DNA of 64,000 nt. It comes from Marinibacterium profundimaris. GTDB taxonomy: Bacteria > Pseudomonadota > Alphaproteobacteria > Rhodobacterales > Rhodobacteraceae. The stretch is from positions 1 to 64,000 of the forward strand of contig NZ_AQQR01000002.1 of assembly GCF_002210095.1 (NCBI RefSeq), in the 5' to 3' direction. Shown piece after piece: positions 35,486 through 44,023 of this stretch; the first letter of the stretch is position 1; each line of letters begins with the position of its first letter. Made by a program: the position numbers and the translations under genes. The notes beneath the pieces were generated by a model, which did not search any database, was not told the DNA's origin, and was given only the letters and a program-made list of their open reading frames with translations.

Positions 35486-36057
35486 CGCCGGGGATCCCGG
35501 GCCGAGGCGGGTTCCGAGGCCAGCGGCGCCGCCGTCGGTTCGGACCGGCGCGCGCCCGGAAAGGCCCGCGCGATCGTGGTGCGGCGCGCATCGCCCGTGG
35601 CCTCGTTCCGCGTCTCGGCCTTCTCGCGCGAGGCGCGCAGCCAGGCAGAGGAGCCTTTCAGCGTGTTGTCCACCGGGGGCAGCACCGTGCCGATCTTGTC
35701 GCGGCCCTTCATCCGCGCGGCACCGTTCCAGGCCTCGACCCAGACGCAGCGCATCTCGGGCTTCACCTCGCAATAGCCGCCGGGGCGGACACCGCCGCAG
35801 GGGCCGTTGCGCAGGGTCTTGGGGCAGTTCATCGGGCAGGACATGCCGGTCGACGACAGCACGCATTGCCCGCACATGCGGCAATCGAACAGCAGCGATT
35901 TCGTCAGTTTCTCGACCGGCGCGACGACCTTTTCCACCCGGCCATAGCCGATGCGGCGGAACAGCGGGTGAAGGGCCACCATCGAGGTTTCGAGCACCGC
36001 GTAGAGGCGCTCGAAGCTGCGAGAATGGCGCGCGGCGAAGAGGCGGAAGCGATACAT
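35482..36057 (-). CDS. metV: MetV-like partner of methylenetetrahydrofolate reductase (MTHFR C-terminal domain, 191 aa)
   Basis: A Cys-rich protein with CRMCGQCVLSSTGMSCPMNC followed by KTLRNGPCGGVRPGGYCEV, the metal or Fe-S binding signature of the MetV/MTHFR-C family that partners MetF. The first 60 residues are basic and helical; the last 60 are Arg/Ala-rich and poorly conserved-looking. ATG 36057 is preferred over the longer start at 36123, since MYRFRLFAARHSR is the usual beginning. It is coupled to metF by ATGA, 86 bp after folD. Confidence 0.85.
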   Translation of the reverse strand: MYRFRLFAARHSRSFERLYAVLETSMVALHPLFRRIGYGRVEKVVAPVEKLTKSLLFDCRMCGQCVLSSTGMSCPMNCPKTLRNGPCGGVRPGGYCEVKPEMRCVWVEAWNGAARMKGRDKIGTVLPPVDNTLKGSSAWLRASREKAETRNEATGDARRTTIARAFPGARRSEPTAAPLASEPASARDPRR

Positions 36058-36142
36058 GTCAGACCTGCCATCGGATGGAACGCAAAAGGTGGGCTGGCCC
36101 GATGATAGCGGGCCAGCGCGCACGGGTCCAAGGCCGCGATGG

Positions 36143-37033
36143 TCAGGCGGTCAGACCCTCGGGCTCGGGCAGACCATTGGCGCGACAGCAGGCGGTCAGC
36201 GTGTTGGCCAGCAGGCAGGCAATGGTCATCGGCCCCACCCCGCCCGGAACCGGGGTGATGGCGCCGGCGACCTGCGAGGCGCTGGCGAAATCGACGTCGC
36301 CGACCAGCTTGGTCTTGCCGTCGCGTTCGATCCGGTTGATGCCCACGTCGATCACCGTCGCCCCGGGGCGGATCCAGTCGCCCACGACCATCTCGGGCCG
36401 GCCGACGGCGGCGACCAGGATATCGGCGCGGCGCAGCACCTCGGGCAGGTCCTTCGTGCGGGAATGGGCGATGGTGACGGTGCAGCTGTCGCCCAGCAGC
36501 AGCTGCGCCATGGGCTTGCCCACGATGTTGGAGCGGCCCAGCACCACGGCATTCATCCCCGAGAGCGAGCCATGGTGATCGCGCAGCATCATCAGGCAGC
36601 CCAGCGGCGTGCAGGGCACCATGGATTTCTGCCCCGTGCCCAGCAGGCCGACATTGGAGATATGAAAACCGTCGACGTCCTTGGCCGGGTCGATCGCGTT
36701 GATCACCAGGTCGGAATCGAGATGGTCCGGCAGCGGCAACTGCACGAGAATGCCATGGATCGTGGGATCGTTGTTGAGCTGCTCGACAAGCGCCAGCAGC
36801 GTCGCCTCGTCCGTGTCGGGGTCAAGCCGGTGCTCGACCGAGAGCATGCCCGACTCCTTGGTCTGCTTGCCCTTGTTGCGGACGTAGACCTGGCTGGCCG
36901 GATCTTCGCCCACCAGCACCACGGCCAGGCCCGGGGTCAGGCCGTGCTCGGCCTGCAGGCGACTCACATGGGTGGCCACGCGGGCGCGCACGTCGGCGGC
37001 AAAGGCCTTTCCGTCGATGATCTTGGCGGTCAT
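36143..37033 (-). CDS. folD: Bifunctional methylene-H4F dehydrogenase / methenyl-H4F cyclohydrolase (296 aa)
   Basis: The FolD protein links methylene-H4F with 10-formyl-H4F. Key parts: [14 protein letters not shown] with the catalytic Lys, [45 protein letters not shown] (NADP-binding), and the end [15 protein letters not shown]. The ATG has GGAGG before it. Two candidate GntR operators lie 16 and 45 bp upstream, one very near the ribosome binding site. Probably first gene of a folD-metV-metF operon. It replaces MtdA/Fch, which are absent here. Confidence 0.94.
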   Translation of the reverse strand: MTAKIIDGKAFAADVRARVATHVSRLQAEHGLTPGLAVVLVGEDPASQVYVRNKGKQTKESGMLSVEHRLDPDTDEATLLALVEQLNNDPTIHGILVQLPLPDHLDSDLVINAIDPAKDVDGFHISNVGLLGTGQKSMVPCTPLGCLMMLRDHHGSLSGMNAVVLGRSNIVGKPMAQLLLGDSCTVTIAHSRTKDLPEVLRRADILVAAVGRPEMVVGDWIRPGATVIDVGINRIERDGKTKLVGDVDFASASQVAGAITPVPGGVGPMTIACLLANTLTACCRANGLPEPEGLTA

Positions 37034-37049
37034 TTTTTCCTCCGATGCG

Positions 37050-37095
37050 TGGATTCTGGCATCCCAGAGACCAGATTTTGGTATATGGCGTATTA
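37050..37095. promoter_or_regulatory. Two candidate GntR-type operators upstream of folD
   Basis: TGGATTCTGGCATCCCA (37050-37066) and TGGTATATGGCGTATTA (37079-37095) match 14 and 13 of 17 positions of TGGTAYYWGGYATRCCA. They start 29 bp apart, nearly three helical turns, which would put two dimers on the same face. Confidence 0.5.
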
Positions 37096-37256
37096 GTTGG
37101 GGCTTTGTAAATTACTGATATTTAACCATTATTAACGGCCAATCGTAAGCCCTGATTAACGAACATAGCGGTTATGCACTTGAACTGTTGCTCGCTATGC
37201 CGCATTGCGGCATAAGCCATCGCAACAGAATTCACGACGAAACGAAAGGTGCCGAC

Positions 37257-37478
37257 ATGGCCTATGCTGATCACTCCTCGCCCCGCTTCGGCCTTGGCGA
37301 TGCCCTGCTGGCGCCGCTGCGCGCGGTCGTCATGACGATCGAATCGATCCGCGACTGCAACCGTCTGGGCAACGAATTCGACCAGCTGTCGCACAAGTCC
37401 AATGCGCGCCTGGCCGCCGATGGCCTGACCCGCGAAGAACTGCCCGCCGCGCTGGCAAAGCGCTACGGCATCCTCTGA
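37257..37478 (+). CDS. Small protein, DUF1127-like (73 aa)
   Basis: Begins MAYADHSSPRFGLGDALLAP and ends LTREELPAALAKRYGIL. The central amphipathic helix and the C-terminal L(T/A)REEL motif resemble DUF1127 proteins, which are small and common in alphaproteobacteria. ATG 37257 has GAAAGGTG upstream and fits better than an earlier start at 37188. It stands alone between divergent folD and convergent hprA. Function unknown. Confidence 0.55.
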   Translation: MAYADHSSPRFGLGDALLAPLRAVVMTIESIRDCNRLGNEFDQLSHKSNARLAADGLTREELPAALAKRYGIL

Positions 37479-37640
37479 GCGCGAGGCCCCCAGCGGCCTG
37501 ACACGGCCCGGGACAGACCGGGCCCCGCCGGGCCGCCCTGCTGGACACCAGAGACAACGGGGCGGGCCGCAAGATTTCGGAAAGCCGAAGCGTCGGCCTC
37601 CCCTGCCCCGGCGATGCGGCCCATGCCGCCTGCATCGCAA

Positions 37641-37660
37641 GGCCCCCGGTCTCGGGGGCC
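37641..37660. terminator. Hairpin between the small gene and hprA
   Basis: GGCCCCCG-gtct-CGGGGGCC, a perfect 8-bp stem, lies between convergent genes 18 bp from the hprA stop. No T-tract follows, so intrinsic termination is only likely. Confidence 0.45.
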
Positions 37661-37678
37661 CCGCCCGGCAAGGCTGGT

Positions 37679-38632
37679 TCAGGTGACCACATTGCTCGGT
37701 TCACCGCGCTCGAAATTCTCAAGGTGATCGCGGACCTGATTCCACAGGGTCTGCATCGCCTCTTCGCTGGCCCAGGCCACATGCGGCGTGACGATGACAT
37801 TGGGCCGGTCCAGCACCTTCAGCAGCGGATTGTCCGGCGCCGGCGGCTCTGACGTCAGCACGTCAAAGCCCACGCCCGATATCCAGCCTTCGTCCAGCGC
37901 CTTCACCAGGTCGCCCTCGTGCACCAGCCCCCCGCGCGAGCAGTTCACCAGCAGCGGCTTCTGCTTCATGCGGCGGAATTCCGGCTCGGCGATCATGTTC
38001 TTGGTCGCGGGCATCAGCGGGCTGTGCAGCGTGATGATGTCGGCGGTCTCGATCACCTGATCCCAGGGCGTGTAAAGCGGGCCAAGGCCGTCGACGCCCT
38101 TGTGCGCGGCGAACATGATCTCCATCCCGAAGGCGCGGGCGAGGTCGGCGACCCCCTGGCCCAGCACGCCTTCGCCGATGATGCCCAGCTTGGAGCCGCG
38201 CAGATCCTTGATCGGGTGGTTGAAAAAGCAGAACTGGCCGGATTTCTGCCATTCGCCGTCGATCACGTCCTGGCGGTAGCCGACGATGGACCGGCGCAGG
38301 GCGAGGATCAGGGCAAAGGTGTGTTCCGGCACGGTGTTGATGGCATAGCCGCGCACGTTCGAGACGACGATGCCGCGCTCGCGGCAGGCCTCGAGGTCGA
38401 AGGCGTCGTAGCCGGTCGCCGGGATCGCGATCATCTTCAGCTTGGGGCATTTCTCGATCGAATCGCGGCGGATCGGCACCTTGTTCGAGATGGCGATATC
38501 CGCATCGGCCAGGCGTTCGGCGACCTGGTCGGGGGCGGTCTGGTCATAGACCACCCAGTCGTGTTCGAAGGACGGGCGATGGAGTTCAACGCTGGGTCCG
38601 ATGGATCCGCGGTCGAGAAAGACGATGCGCAT
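37679..38632 (-). CDS. hprA: Hydroxypyruvate reductase / glycerate dehydrogenase (317 aa)
   Basis: A D-2-hydroxyacid dehydrogenase. It has the NAD motif GIIGEGVLGQGVADLARAFG, and the catalytic residues in NCSRGGLVHEGDLVKAL (Arg) and NVIVTPHVAWAS (His), with a Glu in the TSEPPAPDNPLL segment. In the serine cycle it reduces hydroxypyruvate to D-glycerate. It directly follows sgaA, which makes hydroxypyruvate, in the same operon. The Shine-Dalgarno is weak, and translation could be helped by the upstream gene. Confidence 0.9.
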   Translation of the reverse strand: MRIVFLDRGSIGPSVELHRPSFEHDWVVYDQTAPDQVAERLADADIAISNKVPIRRDSIEKCPKLKMIAIPATGYDAFDLEACRERGIVVSNVRGYAINTVPEHTFALILALRRSIVGYRQDVIDGEWQKSGQFCFFNHPIKDLRGSKLGIIGEGVLGQGVADLARAFGMEIMFAAHKGVDGLGPLYTPWDQVIETADIITLHSPLMPATKNMIAEPEFRRMKQKPLLVNCSRGGLVHEGDLVKALDEGWISGVGFDVLTSEPPAPDNPLLKVLDRPNVIVTPHVAWASEEAMQTLWNQVRDHLENFERGEPSNVVT

Positions 38633-38716
38633 GAGGTTGGGCGTTCCCTTGACGTAGTCAGATGGCGACGCGCGCCCCGGTAGGGACGCGCGCCGGGTGT
38701 TCGGGTCTGGCCGGGC

Positions 38717-39907
38717 TTATTCGGCGGCGAGCGCCGTCGTCTGCCCGGTCGACGCATAATATTCGACAGCCGCGCCCACACCAGAACCGGATTCGAACGG
38801 AATGCCCGCATCGCGCATCGCCAGCTCGGCCCCTGCAAGGGATTGCAGCACCATGATCTCGTTCATGTAGCCCAGGTGGCCGATGCGATAGACCTTGCCC
38901 GCGACCTTCGACAGGCCGGCGCCCAGCGAAAGGTCGTACTTCTTGTAGGCGGTCTGGATCACGTCATTCGCGTTGTAGCCCTCGGGCACCACGATCGCGC
39001 TGACGGTGTCGGAATTCCACTTCGGCTCTTTCGCACAAAGCGTCAGGCCCCAGGCGTCGACCGCGCGGCGGCAGCCTTCGGCCAGGCGGTGATGCCGGGC
39101 CCAGACGTTTTCCAGCCCTTCCTCGAAGATCATGTCGAGCGAGGCGCGCAGCCCGCGCAGCAGCGTGGTGGCCGGCGTGTACGGGAAATAGCCGTCCTTG
39201 TTCGTCTTGATCATGTCGTCGAAGTCGAAGAAGCACTTGGGGAAGCCCGGCTTGGGCCGCTGGTCCAGCGCCTTCTGGCTGACACCCACGATGCCCAGGC
39301 CGGTGGGCAGCATGAAGCCCTTCTGCGAGCCCGACACGGCAACGTCGACGCCCCATTCTTCCTGCCGGAACTCGATAGAGCAGATCGAGCTGACGCCATC
39401 GACGAACAGAAGCGCGGGGTGGCCGAGGCTGTCGAGCACCTCGCGCACGGCTTTCACGTCCGAGGTCACGCCGGTCGCGGTTTCGTTCTGGGTGACGAGA
39501 ACGGCCTTGATCTTGTGCTCCTTGTCGGCGGCAAGCTTCTGTTCATAAAGCTCGACCGGCGCGCCGGTGCCCCATTCACAGTCGATCGCATCGACATCGA
39601 GGCCAAAGCGCTGGCACATGTCGACCCACAGGTACGAGAACTGGCCGAAGATCGAGGCCAGCACCTTGTCGCCCGGCGACAGCAGGTTGGCGACGGCCGA
39701 TTCCCAGCCGCCGGTGCCCGAGCTGGGGAAAATGAAGACCTGGCCGTTTTCCAGCTTGAACGCCTTCTTCAGGTCCGCAAACAGCGGCAGCGTGAATTCC
39801 GGGAAGTCCGGCGCGCGGTGATCTTCAAGGGCCACGTCCATCGCCTGGCGGACCTCGAAGGGCATATTGGTGGGGCCGGGAACGGCCAGTCCTTTGAATC
39901 CAGACAT
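38717..39907 (-). CDS. sgaA: Serine-glyoxylate aminotransferase (396 aa)
   Basis: A PLP enzyme of aminotransferase class V, starting MSGFKGLAVPGPTNMPFEVR. It has FIFPSSGTGGWESAVANLL, and the PLP lysine in SGSQKGFMLPTGLGIVGV. It converts serine + glyoxylate to hydroxypyruvate + glycine, recycling the glycine for GlyA. The ATG has GGAGGAAC upstream. It lies between glyA and hprA, the classical serine-cycle order. Confidence 0.94.
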   Translation of the reverse strand: MSGFKGLAVPGPTNMPFEVRQAMDVALEDHRAPDFPEFTLPLFADLKKAFKLENGQVFIFPSSGTGGWESAVANLLSPGDKVLASIFGQFSYLWVDMCQRFGLDVDAIDCEWGTGAPVELYEQKLAADKEHKIKAVLVTQNETATGVTSDVKAVREVLDSLGHPALLFVDGVSSICSIEFRQEEWGVDVAVSGSQKGFMLPTGLGIVGVSQKALDQRPKPGFPKCFFDFDDMIKTNKDGYFPYTPATTLLRGLRASLDMIFEEGLENVWARHHRLAEGCRRAVDAWGLTLCAKEPKWNSDTVSAIVVPEGYNANDVIQTAYKKYDLSLGAGLSKVAGKVYRIGHLGYMNEIMVLQSLAGAELAMRDAGIPFESGSGVGAAVEYYASTGQTTALAAE

Positions 39908-39930
39908 TTATTGTTCCTCCGTATCCTGGT

Positions 39931-41247
39931 TCACATGTCGCTGTAGATCGGGAAGGCGCGGCAAAGCGCTTCGGCCTCGGCCTTCACCTTCGCTTCGACC
40001 TCGCCGTTGCCGTCGGGGCCATTGGCGGCGAGCCCGGTCAGCACCTCGTCGATCATCTTGCCGACCTTGGCGAATTCTTCCGTGCCGAAGCCGCGGGTGG
40101 TGCCCGCCGGCGTGCCAAGACGGATGCCGCTGGTTACCGTGGGTTTCTCGGGATCGTTCGGCACGCCGTTCTTGTTGCAGGTGATATGGGCGCGGCCGAG
40201 TGCCTTCTCGGCCTCGTTGCCCTTCACGCCCTTGGGCCGCAGATCGACCAGCATCAGATGCGTGTCGGTCCCGCCCGACGTGATGGCGAAGCCGGCGTCG
40301 ACCAGCGTCTTGGCCAGCACCTGCGCGTTCTCGATCACGCGGCCGGCGTAGGTCTTGAACTCGGGCTGGAGCGCCTCGCCGAAGGCCACGGCCTTGCCGG
40401 CGATGGCATGCATCAGCGGCCCGCCCTGCAGGCCGGGGAAGATGGCCGAGTTGATCTTCTTCGCCAGCGCTTCGTCATCCGTCAGGATCATGCCGCCGCG
40501 CGGGCCGCGCAGGGTCTTGTGCGTGGTGGTGGTGGCGACATGCGCATGCGGGAAGGGCGACGGGTGCAGACCCGCGGCCACGAGGCCCGCGAAATGCGCC
40601 ATGTCGACCAGAAGGTAGGCGCCGACCTTGTCCGCCACGGCCCGGAACTTGGCAAAGTCGATCTGGCGCGGATAGGCCGAGCCGCCGGCGATGATGATGG
40701 CGGGCTTGTGCTCGACCGCCAGCGCTTCGAGCTGGCCGTAGTCGATCAGGTGGCTTTCGGGATCGACGCCGTAATGCACGGCGTTGAACCACTTGCCCGA
40801 CATGTTCGGTTTCGCGCCGTGGGTCAGGTGGCCCCCGGCGTCGAGGCTAAGGCCCAGGATCGTGTCCCCCGGGCGCGCCAGCGCGAGGAACACGCCCTGG
40901 TTCGCCTGGCTGCCCGAGTTGGGCTGCACGTTGGCGAAGGCGCAGCCGAAGAGCTGGGTCGCCCGCTCGATGGCAAGGTCCTCGACCTCGTCCACGAACT
41001 GGCAGCCACCGTAGTAACGGCGGCCCGGATACCCTTCGGCGTATTTGTTGGTCAGCACGCTGCCGGCCGCATCCAGCACGGCGCGCGAGACGATGTTTTC
41101 GGATGCGATCAGCTCGATTTCGTCGCGCTGACGGCCCAGTTCCCGGCCGATCATCGCGGCCAGCGCGGGATCGGTTTCGGACAGATGGGTCTTGAAGAAG
41201 GTGTCGGTCGCGGCAGCTGCCAGCGGTTGGTCCGCAAAATCTTCCAT
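39931..41247 (-). CDS. glyA: Serine hydroxymethyltransferase (438 aa)
   Basis: A PLP enzyme condensing glycine with methylene-H4F to serine, the entry reaction of the serine cycle. Features are [35 protein letters not shown], and the PLP lysine in [26 protein letters not shown] precedes the ATG. A 29-bp tandem repeat separates it from the upstream reductase-like gene. This copy is dedicated to the C1 island by position; a housekeeping glyA would be elsewhere. Confidence 0.94.
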   Translation of the reverse strand: MEDFADQPLAAAATDTFFKTHLSETDPALAAMIGRELGRQRDEIELIASENIVSRAVLDAAGSVLTNKYAEGYPGRRYYGGCQFVDEVEDLAIERATQLFGCAFANVQPNSGSQANQGVFLALARPGDTILGLSLDAGGHLTHGAKPNMSGKWFNAVHYGVDPESHLIDYGQLEALAVEHKPAIIIAGGSAYPRQIDFAKFRAVADKVGAYLLVDMAHFAGLVAAGLHPSPFPHAHVATTTTHKTLRGPRGGMILTDDEALAKKINSAIFPGLQGGPLMHAIAGKAVAFGEALQPEFKTYAGRVIENAQVLAKTLVDAGFAITSGGTDTHLMLVDLRPKGVKGNEAEKALGRAHITCNKNGVPNDPEKPTVTSGIRLGTPAGTTRGFGTEEFAKVGKMIDEVLTGLAANGPDGNGEVEAKVKAEAEALCRAFPIYSDM

Positions 41248-41275
41248 GGTTCCTCCGGTTCTTTCCTGGTGCGTC

Positions 41276-41381
41276 GTCCGTCAGGCGGCGGCGCAGTAAC
41301 TTTCGTCCGTCAGGCGACGGCGCAGTAATTCTTGTCCGTCAGGCGGCGGCGCGTTGGTCTTCGTCCGTCAGGCGGCGGCGC
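41276..41381. repeat. Four-copy tandem repeat, period 29 bp, around the reductase-like gene stop
   Basis: GTCCGTCAGGCGGCGGCGC occurs at 41276, 41305 (one mismatch), 41334 and 41363, spaced exactly 29 bp. The rightmost copy contains the stop of the reductase-like gene (41368-41370) and its last residues Arg-Ala-Ala-Ala. The others fill the gap to glyA, so the unit looks like a repeated duplication of the gene end. Confidence 0.85.
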
Positions 41382-42420
41382 GCTGATTCTCGGCAAGCCT
41401 TGCGGTGACGGTGGACGAAATCTCGTCCAGCTCGCAGGACGACACGCCGACCTGATCGGCGATCAGCTTGACCAGCAGATCCACGCGTTCGATCGCGTCG
41501 GCACCGCCGTCGATGGCGCGGGCGGCCGAGGACGGCTTTTGCAGCCCTTCGGCGGCCTTGGCGTATTTCTCGAACGGCACCAGATCGGCGGGATCGGCGC
41601 CCAGCTTCGTGACGATGCGGTCGACCTGGTCATAGATCGCGCGCGACAGCTCCAGGTTGCCCTGCACCGCCTCGCAGATCGGGCGGACGCCGTCGGGCTG
41701 GACGCAGCGGTAATTGCCGGTCAGCAGCATCGACCACTTGGCGAAGGGCACGAAGAGGCTGTCGAAGACGCGCAGCTTCACCGGGACTTCCTTGCCGTCG
41801 ACGCGGATGGCGGCGACCTTGTCGGCCATTTCGGTCAGCATGGCATTGTGATCGGGATCCGCGAAGGGGGCGGATTTGAAATTGGTCGGCAGGCCCACAT
41901 GCAGCACGTTGGCGCCTTCGTCGGGCAGGCGGAAGGCCTGCGGATCCGGAGAGCACAGCGTGACATTGCCCGGGGTAAAGGCGTTCCAGGCCTCGGGGCA
42001 GCTGAACGAGGGTTCGAGAGGGGTGGTGTCGAGCCCCTTGATCCGCCGCAGGTAGGGCAGCGGCGGCATGTTCATGATCGACAGGCAGGGCAGCTGCGCT
42101 CCGGCGATCCGCCGCAGCAGATCGAGGATCGGATCCGAACAATATTGCGGCTCGGACATGGCGAGCGCGCACATGTCGTAATCGCCGGCCTTCACCTCTT
42201 CGGGCGAAAGCGCGTTGAGCGTGCCTGGCAGCTCATTGGACTTGAACGAGCGGTGCTCGTCCTCGTCGCGCAGCTTGATGCGGACGTCGGTGCCTTCGGC
42301 ATTGATCAGGTCCGCGGTCTTGCGACGGCAAACCAGCGTGACATCGTATCCCGCCATGAGCAGCTTCGTGCCCAGCAGCGATCCATAGGATGCCCCGAGG
42401 ATCAGGATCTTCTTGGCCAT
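41368..42420 (-). CDS. Ketopantoate-reductase-like NAD(P)-dependent reductase (350 aa)
   Basis: The N-terminus MAKKILILGASYGSLLGTKL is a Rossmann motif of the ApbA/PanE type (GxGxxG changed to GASYGS), followed by VTLVCRRKTADLI. The C-terminal helical domain is ketopantoate-reductase-like, but I see no full set of PanE catalytic residues. It is the first gene of the glyA-sgaA-hprA operon, with GGGAGGAG before the ATG, and is divergent from an XRE-type regulator. The substrate is not known; panE identity is unlikely given the context. A 2-oxoacid of the serine cycle is a candidate. Confidence 0.7.
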   Translation of the reverse strand: MAKKILILGASYGSLLGTKLLMAGYDVTLVCRRKTADLINAEGTDVRIKLRDEDEHRSFKSNELPGTLNALSPEEVKAGDYDMCALAMSEPQYCSDPILDLLRRIAGAQLPCLSIMNMPPLPYLRRIKGLDTTPLEPSFSCPEAWNAFTPGNVTLCSPDPQAFRLPDEGANVLHVGLPTNFKSAPFADPDHNAMLTEMADKVAAIRVDGKEVPVKLRVFDSLFVPFAKWSMLLTGNYRCVQPDGVRPICEAVQGNLELSRAIYDQVDRIVTKLGADPADLVPFEKYAKAAEGLQKPSSAARAIDGGADAIERVDLLVKLIADQVGVSSCELDEISSTVTARLAENQRAAA

Positions 42421-42517
42421 CGTTTTGCTCCTCCCTAGGGTCGCCTTCATGCGCCGTTGTTGGGGTAATATAATTGCGCCATCGATTCCCGCTACGAAAA
42501 CAAGGTCAATGTGTGTA

Positions 42518-42556
42518 TTGTAATTCTTACAGGCCTTTCTTTTTGTAATGTTGTAA
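42518..42556. promoter_or_regulatory. TTGTAA repeats in the divergent promoter of the serine-cycle operon and the XRE regulator
   Basis: TGTAA-ttc-TTACA (42519-42531) is a perfect inverted repeat. TTGTAA recurs at 42543-42548 and 42551-42556, 8 bp apart. They lie between the divergent genes and immediately before the regulator ribosome binding site, as expected for autoregulation. Confidence 0.45.
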
Positions 42557-42567
42557 GGTTCACGGAG

Positions 42568-43974
42568 ATGACAAAGACCCTGATCGGCCCCCGCTTGCGG
42601 CAGTTGCGGCGCGACCGGAAGCAGACCCAGGCACAGATGGCGAAGACGCTGGGCATCAGCGCATCCTACGTCAACCTGTTGGAAAATAACCAAAGATCGC
42701 TTTCGGTCCAGCTGCTGATGACGATCGCCGACAATTATGACATCGACTGGCGAGAGCTGACGCAGGACGACAGCAGCCGCCGGATCGCGGCGCTGCGAAG
42801 CGCGGCGCAGGATCCGATCTTTACCGGCGAAAAACCCGATCTGCAGGAAATCCGCGGCGCGATCGACCATGCGCCCAGACTTGTTGACCAGTTCCTTCAG
42901 CTGCATACCGCTCATCGCTCTGCGCTTGAGAAGATGATGCAAATGGGCGAGGGCGAGACCGCCGGCGAGTTGCTGAAGACCTCGCCAGAGACGATGATAC
43001 ACGATTTCTTCCGCGATCACCGCAACTACTTCCCCGAACTGGAAATGGCGGCGGAAGAGGTCTGGAACGGGCGCTTCACATCGCCCGAGAATCGCTACAT
43101 GGAGCTGCGCGACCGGCTGGACCGGCTGCACGGCATTACCGTGGTGGTGCGGCGAATCGACGATATGGGCGAGGCGCTGCGGTACTACGACGAGACCGAC
43201 AAGGTGATCTACCTGTCGCAGGCCCTGAACAACGCGAACCGGGTCTTCCAGCTGGCGCATGTGCTGTGCGGGGTGGAATTCCCGGACATGGTCTCGGGCA
43301 TCGCGGAGGACAGCCGCATCACCGCGCAGCCGGCGCTGGCGCGGCTGCGGGTGGAACTGGCGAACTACTTCGCCGCCGCCTTCATCATGCCCTACGACGC
43401 CTTCTTCGCCGAGGTGGAAAGCACCGGCTATGACCTTGACCGCGTGGCGGCGGCCTTCGGCGCGACCTTCGAACAGGTGTGCCAGAGGGTGACCGCGCTG
43501 AACCGCGAAGGATCACGCGGCGTGCCGTTCTTCTTCCTGCGGATCGACAAGGCCGGGAACGTGACGAAGCGGTTCAACTCGACCACCTTCCACCTGGCCG
43601 AACACGGCGGCTCGTGCCCGGTGTGGAACATCCACACGGCCTTCTACACGCCGGGGGTGATCATGCCGCAATTCGTCGAACTGCCCGACGGCGACCGGTA
43701 CTTCACCATCAGCCGGACGGTGCACCGGCCCGTCTTCTCGGAGGAGACGCAGGACAGGCGCCTGACCCTCGCCCTGGGATGCGAGGCGGGCTATGCGCAC
43801 CGGATCCGCTATGCGTCCAGCTACAACTTCGACGATCCGAAGCTGTATGCGCCGATCGGGATCAACTGCCATCTGTGCCCCCGGCAGGCCTGCCTGCAAC
43901 GCGCGCATCAGCCGCTGTTCACCGAACTGCCGATCGACGAGAACCGGCGCGGCAACACCCGCTACGAAAGCTGA
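42568..43974 (+). CDS. XRE/ScfR-type transcriptional regulator with IrrE-like domain (468 aa)
   Basis: The N-terminal lambda-repressor HTH is LRQLRRDRKQTQAQMAKTLG with ISASYVNLLENNQRSLS. A middle DUF955/IrrE-like region (ELANYFAAAFIMPYDAFFAE) and a C-terminal DUF2083-type domain with cysteines GINCHLCPRQACLQRAHQP follow. This architecture is that of RamB/PrpR/MccR short-chain acyl-CoA regulators. ATG 42568 with GGAG nearby is preferred over an earlier start at 42511. It is divergent from the serine-cycle operon and probably senses an acyl-CoA of that pathway. Confidence 0.8.
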   Translation: MTKTLIGPRLRQLRRDRKQTQAQMAKTLGISASYVNLLENNQRSLSVQLLMTIADNYDIDWRELTQDDSSRRIAALRSAAQDPIFTGEKPDLQEIRGAIDHAPRLVDQFLQLHTAHRSALEKMMQMGEGETAGELLKTSPETMIHDFFRDHRNYFPELEMAAEEVWNGRFTSPENRYMELRDRLDRLHGITVVVRRIDDMGEALRYYDETDKVIYLSQALNNANRVFQLAHVLCGVEFPDMVSGIAEDSRITAQPALARLRVELANYFAAAFIMPYDAFFAEVESTGYDLDRVAAAFGATFEQVCQRVTALNREGSRGVPFFFLRIDKAGNVTKRFNSTTFHLAEHGGSCPVWNIHTAFYTPGVIMPQFVELPDGDRYFTISRTVHRPVFSEETQDRRLTLALGCEAGYAHRIRYASSYNFDDPKLYAPIGINCHLCPRQACLQRAHQPLFTELPIDENRRGNTRYES

Positions 43975-43982
43975 ACAAAAAA

Positions 43983-44002
43983 GGGGGGCCCGAAGGCCCC
44001 CC
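43983..44002 (-). terminator. Intrinsic terminator of the tct operon
   Basis: GGGGGGCC-cgaa-GGCCCCCC forms an 8-bp stem. On the minus strand it is followed by TTTTTT (complement of 43977-43982), so it fits a rho-independent terminator 22 bp after the tctA stop. It also lies just after the convergent regulator gene. Confidence 0.8.
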
Positions 44003-44023
44003 AAGTCACGACAGGGATGGGAG

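Noticed and set aside
41276-41381. CRISPR-like repeat array
   Set aside because: Spacers would be only 10 bp and similar to each other, and the repeat holds a gene end. It is a simple tandem duplication.
41368-42420. panE (ketopantoate reductase) gene symbol
   Set aside because: Only the Rossmann fold resembles PanE, the glycine motif is altered, and the context is the serine cycle.
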